A stretch of DNA of 5,957 nt from JAFGGG01 sp964638895 (GTDB lineage: Bacteria > Spirochaetota > Spirochaetia > SZUA-6 > RPPD01): positions 1 to 5,957 of the forward strand of contig CAZWYY010000097.1 of assembly GCA_964638895.1 (NCBI GenBank), in the 5' to 3' direction. Position 1 is the first letter of the stretch. Each line of letters begins with the position of its first letter. The notes beneath the pieces were generated by a model. It saw only the letters and a program-made list of their open reading frames with translations, did not search any database and was not told the DNA's origin. The position numbers and the translations under genes were made by a program. Positions 1 to 4,067 of the stretch are shown here, one piece after another.

Positions 1-32
1 TGCCGGTGCATAAAAATAGGACCCGGGGGTTT

Positions 33-371
33 TTACCCATGTGTTTGCTCCTCATTAAGGTAGGCGTACTCTTTCTCATAATTCTGCCTGATAACGGTCT
101 CGATACAGCCGATAAACTCCATGATGCAGGCGCAACTTAGGGAATAATACACCGTGGTCCCCTGTTTGTTGTCTTCGACTATGCCGGCGTTCTTCAGGAT
201 GGAAAGGTGCTTGGAGGCGGTTGACATATCGATACCGATCATCTGTGACAGTTCACAGACGCAGTACGGTTTTTTGTGTAATTTTTCCACCATGAAAATT
301 CTGGACGGATGGGCCAGGGCTTTCAGAATTTTTGCCCGGGCCTCACTCCTCTGTTTTTCCTTTTTTTCCAT
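33..371 (-). CDS. arsR: ArsR-family metalloregulatory repressor (ArsR/SmtB winged helix)
   Basis: A 112-residue dimeric DNA-binding repressor expected to block ars transcription until trivalent arsenic or antimony binds. Residues about 12-30 (KILKALAHPSR) are the typical ArsR opening helix. Residues 37-65 carry the recognition helix-turn-helix (ELSQMIGIDMSTASKHLSIL), and 66-78 the wing (KQGTTVYYSL). The metal-site Cys-Val-Cys is at C37/C39. The third cysteine of the classical plasmid R773 ArsR motif (CVCxLC) is serine here (S42), while extra cysteines lie at C80, C82 and C89 near the C-terminal helix. Length is usual for the family. The ATG at 371-369 is preceded by AAGGAA (minus strand, 383-378) at 6-nt spacing. 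It is divergent from acr3 and shares a promoter/operator region with it, so autoregulation is likely. Family is certain; the inducer is inferred from the neighbouring efflux genes. Confidence 0.93.
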   Translation of the reverse strand: MEKKEKQRSEARAKILKALAHPSRIFMVEKLHKKPYCVCELSQMIGIDMSTASKHLSILKNAGIVEDNKQGTTVYYSLSCACIMEFIGCIETVIRQNYEKEYAYLNEEQTHG

Positions 372-377
372 TAAAAT

Positions 378-383
378 TTCCTT
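378..383 (-). promoter_or_regulatory. Ribosome binding site of arsR
   Basis: AAGGAA on the minus strand, 6 nt before the ATG, supports the chosen arsR start. It almost coincides with the predicted transcription start, so the arsR leader would be only about 12 nt long. Confidence 0.6.
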
Positions 384-404
384 ATTGGTAATATAGCCAA
401 ATAA
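381..404. promoter_or_regulatory. Predicted ArsR operator on the arsR side (imperfect dyad)
   Basis: TTGG at 385-388 and CCAA at 397-400 are separated by 8 bp, and the dyad centre is 392.5. The right half-site CCAAATAA (397-404) is identical to the first 8 bases of the right arm of the stronger operator upstream of acr3. The left arm matches poorly beyond TTGG. The 8-bp spacer encloses the arsR -10 hexamer exactly, so a bound dimer would occlude it. It is probably a weaker autoregulatory site. Confidence 0.6.
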
Positions 405-419
405 TTTTTAGAAAGTCAA
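390..419 (-). promoter_or_regulatory. Predicted sigma70-type promoter of arsR
   Basis: On the minus strand the -35 is TTGACT (419-414, 5/6 to consensus), the spacer is 18 bp, and the -10 is TATATT (395-390, 5/6). Transcription would start near 383, just ahead of the arsR ribosome binding site. The -10 hexamer is enclosed by a TTGG/CCAA dyad (385-400), which fits repression by ArsR. The promoter is read from sequence, not measured. Confidence 0.72.
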
Positions 420-428
420 TAGTATGGC

Positions 429-457
429 TTGACTTTTTTTTGTTATTTGGTTAAATT
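429..457 (+). promoter_or_regulatory. Predicted sigma70-type promoter of acr3 operon
   Basis: The -35 is TTGACT (429-434, 5/6 to consensus), the spacer is exactly 17 bp, and the -10 is TAAATT (452-457, 4/6). Transcription would start near 464, giving a leader of about 29 nt before the GTG at 493. It lies back-to-back with the arsR promoter, with 9 bp between the two -35 elements. The -10 lies at the centre of a perfect inverted repeat. Confidence 0.72.
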
Positions 458-472
458 GCCAAATAACAAAAA
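437..472. promoter_or_regulatory. Predicted ArsR operator on the acr3 side (perfect 14-bp inverted repeat)
   Basis: Two 14-bp arms (437-450 and 459-472) are perfect reverse complements, with core TGTTATTTGG / CCAAATAACA and an 8-bp centre. The dyad axis (454.5) falls at the middle of the -10 hexamer (452-457). Position, symmetry and the divergent arsR gene make this the likely main ArsR binding site. As RNA it could form a hairpin, but the predicted start near 464 would leave only part of the right arm in the transcript, so a DNA-level operator is preferred. Confidence 0.82.
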
Positions 473-479
473 TAGATAC

Positions 480-487
480 AGGTGAGG
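480..487 (+). promoter_or_regulatory. Ribosome binding site of acr3
   Basis: AGGTGAGG, 5 nt upstream of the GTG codon at 493. It decides the non-ATG start: no in-frame ATG occurs until residue 47, which would delete the first membrane helix. Confidence 0.75.
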
Positions 488-492
488 TTGAA

Positions 493-1590
493 GTGAGAAA
501 AACACAACCACAGAAAAAGCTTTCCGTATTCGAAAAATACCTGACGCTTTGGGTGCTGCTCTGTATAGGAGCGGGCATCCTGTTGGGCAAACTGGCCCCG
601 GCGGTGGCGGTTACCCTGGATTCATTCTCCATGTTCCAGGTATCGATTCCCATTGCGATCTGCCTTTTTTTTATGATGTATCCTATTATGGTAAAAATCG
701 ATTTCAGGGAAATGATCAAGGCCGGCAGGTCCCCAAAACCGGTACTTATGACGCTTGGTATCAACTGGGCGCTGAAGCCGTTTACAATGTTTCTGATAGC
801 CACTTTTTTTATCGGGTTTGTGTTCAAGGGTTTTCTTCCCGGCAGCGAGGTGCTAAAAAGCGGGCAGAGCGTGGAATTGTGGCGAAGTTATATTTCCGGC
901 GCGATCCTCCTGGGTATCGCCCCCTGTACGGCCATGGTGTTGATGTGGAGTTACCTGGCAAAGGGAAATGACGGCCTTACCCTGGTAATGGTGGCCATTA
1001 ATTCACTTACCATGTTATTTTTGTACGCGCCTCTGGGGGGATTTCTACTCGGCGTGAACGCCATGCCCATTCCCTGGCAGACGATTCTGCTTTCCGTTGC
1101 CGTCTATGTGGCGCTGCCGTTATGCGCCGGCTATGTTTCGCGCAGGTTGATCATTAAAATAAAAGGGCGTGAGTGGTTTGACGCCGTATTTCTGCATTAT
1201 CTTACTCCCATCAGTATTATCGCCCTCCTGGCCACTCTGGTGCTTTTGTTCTCTTTCAAGGGCGATCTTATTGTGAGCAATCCATTGACCATTCTCTGGA
1301 TCGCTATTCCTTTATTCGTGCAAACCATACTTATTTTTTCCCTTGGTTATTTTCTGTTTTCCCGGGTCCTGAAGCTTCCTTATAAGGACGCGGCGCCCGC
1401 GTCCATGATTGGCGCTTCAAATCACTTCGAGGTTGCCATAGCCACGGCCACGCTGTTGTTCGGCCTTTCCTCGGGTGCCGCACTGGCCACGGTTGTGGGG
1501 GTATTGATCGAGGTCCCGGTCATGCTGCTGCTTGTCCGAATATGCTTGAAGACAAAAGGCCTGTTTAGGCAAACAGCGCGCACACAATAA
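493..1590 (+). CDS. acr3: Acr3-family arsenite efflux permease
   Basis: A 365-residue inner-membrane carrier of the Acr3 (BASS superfamily) type that exports As(OH)3, usually driven by the proton-motive force. About ten hydrophobic segments are visible (roughly 18-37, 46-66, 84-110, 133-153, 163-188, 195-216, 235-256, 264-291, 303-325, 328-350). Family hallmarks are GIAPCTAMVLMWSYLAKG with C145 in TM4, ASNHFEVAIATA with E313 in TM9, and VVGVLIEVPVMLLLV with E340 in TM10. A TM4 cysteine and a TM9 glutamate are known to be essential in characterised Acr3 proteins; C145 is the clear counterpart of the first and E313 the likely one of the second. Length is normal for Acr3. Translation starts at GTG, supported by AGGTGAGG 5 nt upstream. 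It is the first gene of an operon under the ArsR-type operator and is followed after 47 nt by a thioredoxin-fold gene. Confidence 0.95.
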   Translation: MRKTQPQKKLSVFEKYLTLWVLLCIGAGILLGKLAPAVAVTLDSFSMFQVSIPIAICLFFMMYPIMVKIDFREMIKAGRSPKPVLMTLGINWALKPFTMFLIATFFIGFVFKGFLPGSEVLKSGQSVELWRSYISGAILLGIAPCTAMVLMWSYLAKGNDGLTLVMVAINSLTMLFLYAPLGGFLLGVNAMPIPWQTILLSVAVYVALPLCAGYVSRRLIIKIKGREWFDAVFLHYLTPISIIALLATLVLLFSFKGDLIVSNPLTILWIAIPLFVQTILIFSLGYFLFSRVLKLPYKDAAPASMIGASNHFEVAIATATLLFGLSSGAALATVVGVLIEVPVMLLLVRICLKTKGLFRQTARTQ

Positions 1591-1605
1591 CATATACTAA
1601 AAAAT

Positions 1606-1624
1606 AGGCCGCCTGCGGCGGCCT
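1606..1624 (+). promoter_or_regulatory. GC-rich hairpin between acr3 and the thioredoxin-like gene
   Basis: AGGCCGCC and GGCGGCCT are perfect 8-bp complementary arms around a TGC loop, starting 15 nt after the acr3 stop and ending 3 nt before the GGAGG ribosome binding site (1628-1632). No T-tract follows, so it is not a standard intrinsic terminator. It could be a processing or stability element, or could modulate translation of the downstream pair. The structure is seen directly; the function is inferred. Confidence 0.6.
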
Positions 1625-1627
1625 GCC

Positions 1628-1632
1628 GGAGG
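1628..1632 (+). promoter_or_regulatory. Ribosome binding site of the thioredoxin-like gene
   Basis: GGAGG with a 5-nt gap to the ATG at 1638; a strong site directly after the 1606-1624 hairpin. Confidence 0.75.
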
Positions 1633-1637
1633 TACAT

Positions 1638-1883
1638 ATGAAAATACAAATTCTGGGGAGCGGCTGCGCCAAATGCCGCCTGCTGGAGGAAAACGTGAAG
1701 ACAGCCGTAAAAAACACGGGTGTCTCGGCCGAGGTCGGCAAGGTGACCGACCCGGAACAGATCATCGGTTTTGGCGTGATGATGACGCCCGCCCTGGTGG
1801 TGGACGGCGAGGTAAGAAGCAGCGGCAGAGTCCTGTCCGCGGACCAGGTGGCGCAAATCATCGCCCCGGATGGAAACAGATAA
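1638..1883 (+). CDS. Small thioredoxin-fold protein (redox-active disulfide protein 2 / Thioredoxin_3 type)
   Basis: An 81-residue cytosolic protein of the short glutaredoxin-like archaeal/bacterial family (Thioredoxin_3, redox-active disulfide protein 2). It opens with beta-strand KIQILGSG followed by the active-site CxxC, C10-A-K-C13, at the start of the first helix. The cis-proline loop is MMTPALVVDG (P51), and the final strand and helix give EVRSSGRVLSADQVAQII. The size equals the family norm and there is no signal peptide. The gene sits between two arsenical-type permeases and only 5 nt separate its stop from the next start. This thioredoxin-permease pairing recurs in ars-like loci, and the two are probably co-translated. 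A plausible job is thiol/disulfide exchange with, or arsenical delivery to, the following permease, whose CSC motif could be a partner. That role is inference; no substrate is shown by the sequence. Confidence 0.9.
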   Translation: MKIQILGSGCAKCRLLEENVKTAVKNTGVSAEVGKVTDPEQIIGFGVMMTPALVVDGEVRSSGRVLSADQVAQIIAPDGNR

Positions 1884-1888
1884 GCGTG

Positions 1889-3076
1889 ATGACGAAAGCC
1901 ATAGCACCGAATATCAAACTGCTGATTTTGATGGGAATATTCGGGTTGATTTTTTTTATTCCCTTTTTCTCTTTTGTCATGCCCGGACCTTTACACGAGG
2001 CCCTGGCCATGCTGCAGGAATACGCCCGCCGGCACGTATTGCTGTGCCTGGTACCCGCGTTTTTCATTGCCGGCGCCATAATGGTGTTTTTAAACACGCA
2101 GGCGGTGATTGCCTACCTGGGGCCCAAGGCCAACAAGCTTGTGGCTTATTCCGTGGCCTCGGTTTCCGGTTCGGTATTGGCGGTCTGTTCCTGTACCGTG
2201 CTTCCCATTTTTAAGGGCATCTATAAAAAAGGGGCGGGAATCGGACCGGCCGTTTCCTTTTTATACTCAGGCCCGGCCATCAATATCCTCGCCATAGTGC
2301 TTACCGCCAAGGTGCTGGGATGGAAACTCGGGCTGGCCCGGGCCGTGGGAGCGGTCGGCTTTGCTTTTTTAATCGGCTTTATTATGCACCTGATATTCAA
2401 AAAAGAGGATGAGGCGCGTACAACCGATGAACGTATGTTCCGAGGCGAGGGCGAGGCCGCGGGCCGTACATTGGGACAAAACGCACTCTACCTTGCCGTT
2501 ATGATAGGCATATTGGTGTTCCTGAACTGGACTTCTTCCGGGGGCTCGCTGCCTCTGTGGGACATTCTGTTTACCTATAAATATCTCTTTACGGGTGTAC
2601 TGGCTGCCGGTCTTTTCATTATGCTTGTTTTCTGGTTTAAAAAACATGAGTTGAAAGAATGGCTTACTGCGACCAGGGATTTCAGCATTCAGATACTGCC
2701 GCTGTTGTTCGCCGGGGTACTGGTGGCGGGATTTCTCTTGGGCAGACCGGGGCATAGGGCCCTGCTTCCCCCGGAATGGATCAGCGGTCTTGTGGGAGGG
2801 AACTCACTATTTTCCAATGTCGTGGCCGCGGTGGCCGGCGCGCTGATGTATTTTGCCACCCTGACCGAGGTCCCCATTTTGCAGGGCCTTATCGGCGCGG
2901 GCATGGGCCAGGGGCCGGCATTGGCCCTGCTCCTGGCAGGACCGTCATTGTCGCTTCCCTCCATACTTGTGATCCACAGCGAGCTGGGTCTGAAAAAAAC
3001 TCTGACATATATTTTCCTGGTGGTGGTGCTGTCTACGGCCGCGGGAGTAGGGTACGGCCTGATCGCGGGCGGGTGA
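1889..3076 (+). CDS. ArsP/DUF318-type permease, probable organoarsenical or metal(loid) efflux
   Basis: A 395-residue integral membrane protein of the permease family PF03773 (ArsP_1, formerly DUF318). Two related halves are visible. The first (about 10-170) contains the motif SGSVLAVCSCTVLPIFKGIYKKGAGIGPA with C100-S-C102, then SFLYSGPAINILA. The second (about 198-393) contains FATLTEVPILQGLIGAGMGQGPALALLLAGPSLSLPSI. They are joined by a charged cytosol-type loop at 171-198. Campylobacter ArsP in this family exports trivalent methylarsenicals and is shorter (about 315 residues); other long members are linked to Cu/Zn efflux, so the substrate is open. The ars context favours an arsenical. The ATG at 1889 lies 5 nt after the previous stop with no strong ribosome binding site of its own, suggesting translational coupling; a GTG at 1886 is an equally feasible start. 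The open frame extends upstream to 1673 but that part overlaps the thioredoxin gene and has no permease character. Confidence 0.87.
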   Translation: MTKAIAPNIKLLILMGIFGLIFFIPFFSFVMPGPLHEALAMLQEYARRHVLLCLVPAFFIAGAIMVFLNTQAVIAYLGPKANKLVAYSVASVSGSVLAVCSCTVLPIFKGIYKKGAGIGPAVSFLYSGPAINILAIVLTAKVLGWKLGLARAVGAVGFAFLIGFIMHLIFKKEDEARTTDERMFRGEGEAAGRTLGQNALYLAVMIGILVFLNWTSSGGSLPLWDILFTYKYLFTGVLAAGLFIMLVFWFKKHELKEWLTATRDFSIQILPLLFAGVLVAGFLLGRPGHRALLPPEWISGLVGGNSLFSNVVAAVAGALMYFATLTEVPILQGLIGAGMGQGPALALLLAGPSLSLPSILVIHSELGLKKTLTYIFLVVVLSTAAGVGYGLIAGG

Positions 3077-3155
3077 GGTTTATAAGGTTTTCCGGGCCCC
3101 GTTCCCAAGGTGTGGGGAAATGCGTGTGATGCGTAAAAATAATATATAAAATATG
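3077..3155 (+). other. Gap after the ars operon with no clear terminator
   Basis: This stretch has no gene. The only fold seen is a short TTCCC / GGGAA pairing (about 3101-3118) with an 8-nt loop and no T-tract behind it, so no convincing intrinsic terminator can be called. Read-through into the lipoprotein unit, or Rho-dependent termination, remains possible. A 6-bp direct repeat ATGCGT (3120-3125, 3129-3134) is probably chance. Confidence 0.4.
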
Positions 3156-3183
3156 TTGAAAATCCAGGGTCGGTACATAGAAT
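3156..3183 (+). promoter_or_regulatory. Predicted sigma70-type promoter of the lipoprotein-GH3 unit
   Basis: The -35 is TTGAAA (3156-3161, 5/6 to consensus), the spacer is 16 bp, and the -10 is TAGAAT (3178-3183, 5/6). The start would be near 3190, leaving a leader of about 64 nt. The -10 lies inside a 12-bp palindrome, ATAGAATTCTAT (3177-3188), which could bind a dimeric regulator or be chance in AT-rich DNA. Confidence 0.65.
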
Positions 3184-3189
3184 TCTATA

Positions 3190-3227
3190 TAGAGTATTTA
3201 TGCGCCCAATGGGCAGATAAAACTCTA
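3190..3227 (+). promoter_or_regulatory. 5'-UTR stem-loop at the predicted transcript start
   Basis: TAGAGT (3190-3195) pairs with ACTCTA (3222-3227); after a bulged A, TTTAT (3197-3201) pairs with ATAAA (3217-3221); after a 2x2 internal loop, GCCC (3204-3207) pairs with GGGC (3211-3214) around an AAT loop. This gives 15 base pairs in all. It begins at the predicted +1 and ends 15 nt before the ribosome binding site. No T-tract directly follows, so a terminator is unlikely; a 5'-end stabilising hairpin is the simplest reading. It matches no riboswitch class I recognise. Confidence 0.6.
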
Positions 3228-3242
3228 ATCATTAATTTTGAC

Positions 3243-3247
3243 GGGAG
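3243..3247 (+). promoter_or_regulatory. Ribosome binding site of the lipoprotein gene
   Basis: GGGAG with a 6-nt gap to the ATG at 3254, within the purine-rich run GGGAGTGAGG (3243-3252). It supports the start, which also begins a proper signal peptide. Confidence 0.7.
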
Positions 3248-3253
3248 TGAGGT

Positions 3254-4066
3254 ATGAAAAAGAAAACAGCGTTATTAGGTTTATTGACAGCTTTGATTCT
3301 AATATTTACCAATTGTATCCAGGTAACTACCAAGGTGATCGTTAATAAAGACGGGAGCGGGACCATCGAATATACGTATATTATCAGCGATAATTTCGTT
3401 GATTTTATGAATCAAATGTCAAATAAAGAAACCGACAAACCTAAGGTTGATTACGTGGATCAATTAATAGCCGAGGGCCTGCCCCAAAAAGCGGCTTCTA
3501 CCTTGGGCGAAGGTGTTACCTTTGTTTCTTACGAAAAAATCAGTACGGATGTGGGAAAGGGCTTCAAAGGCATCTACAGTTTCAGGGATATCGGAAAGAT
3601 TACTCTTAACCAGAATCCGATGAATCCTGAAGCCAAAGAGGGCGAAAGCCAGGCGCTGAAGGAATACATACGCTTTCAGTTTCAACCGGGGAACCCCGCC
3701 ACTCTGGTTATCATACAACCGAAAAAAGATTTCACCAAAAAGGAAGATACGGATTCCAAGGAAAATATGGAGCTGAGTGATGATATGCTTGAGATGATGA
3801 GGAATCTTTATAAAGATATGAAAATCAGTCTGCAGGTGAAGGTAAATGGCAAAATAACGACTACCAACGCCGCGTATGTTGATAATGATACCTCCGTCAT
3901 CACGCTTATGGAAATTGATTTCGGAAAACTTACGGCTGATGCGGAAGAGTTCAAAGGATTAATGAAAAAAAATCCGGAATCCATTGGAGAGTTCAAGGAG
4001 TTTATCAAGAACGTTCCGGGAATAAAGTTAGAACTTGAAGAAAAGCTCAACGTGAAGTTCAAATAA
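3254..4066 (+). CDS. Putative lipoprotein of unknown function (LppM-like beta-rich domain possible)
   Basis: A 270-residue protein with a lipoprotein-style leader: basic n-region MKKK, hydrophobic core 5-18, then F18-T19-N20-C21. The lipobox is loose (Asn at -1, Phe at -3), so lipidation at C21 is likely but not certain; cleavage would put it on the outer face of a membrane. The mature start, IQVTTKVIVNKDGSGTIEYTYIIS (22-45), has the 'strand + DGSG + strand' form seen in LppM-like extracytoplasmic lipoproteins. Residues 191-225 (ISLQVKVNGKITTTNA, then a strand ending in IDFGKL) could be the later strands of such a domain; this resemblance is from memory and weak. A charged, Met-rich segment lies at 159-190 (KKDFTKKED through MMRNLYKD). 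No enzyme motif is seen. It has its own promoter and sits 1 nt before a GH3 gene, so the two are co-transcribed. The gene is visibly AT-richer than the GH3 gene. Confidence 0.82.
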   Translation: MKKKTALLGLLTALILIFTNCIQVTTKVIVNKDGSGTIEYTYIISDNFVDFMNQMSNKETDKPKVDYVDQLIAEGLPQKAASTLGEGVTFVSYEKISTDVGKGFKGIYSFRDIGKITLNQNPMNPEAKEGESQALKEYIRFQFQPGNPATLVIIQPKKDFTKKEDTDSKENMELSDDMLEMMRNLYKDMKISLQVKVNGKITTTNAAYVDNDTSVITLMEIDFGKLTADAEEFKGLMKKNPESIGEFKEFIKNVPGIKLELEEKLNVKFK

Positions 4067-4067
4067 T

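Noticed and set aside
1..32. Possible terminator of arsR on the minus strand (GGGT/ACCC pairing with a TATTTTTA run behind it)
   Set aside because: The stem is only 4 bp, overlaps the stop codon, and about 9 nt separate it from the T-run; the window edge prevents seeing more. Too weak to list as a feature.
408..827. 139-codon minus-strand frame over the ars promoter region and the start of acr3
   Set aside because: It would run through the operators and the 5' end of acr3, shows no domain, and its upstream end lies inside acr3 without a promoter context.
1673..1888. Upstream extension of the permease frame, giving a 467-residue protein
   Set aside because: The extra 72 residues overlap the thioredoxin-like gene in another frame and are Arg/Gly-rich, with no family resemblance; the ATG at 1889 just after the previous stop fits the family start.
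1422..1907. 161-codon open frame on the minus strand across the acr3 end and thioredoxin-like gene
   Set aside because: It is antisense to two well-supported genes and has no recognisable motif; typical shadow of GC-rich coding sequence.
3120..3134. ATGCGT direct repeat 9 nt apart
   Set aside because: Only two 6-bp copies; expected by chance and not tied to a promoter or attachment site.
3190..3240. Riboswitch or terminator reading of the 3190-3227 hairpin
   Set aside because: No T-tract follows directly, and the loop and joining sequences do not match the preQ1, SAM, cyclic-di-GMP or guanidine classes I can recall; kept as a 5'-UTR hairpin only.
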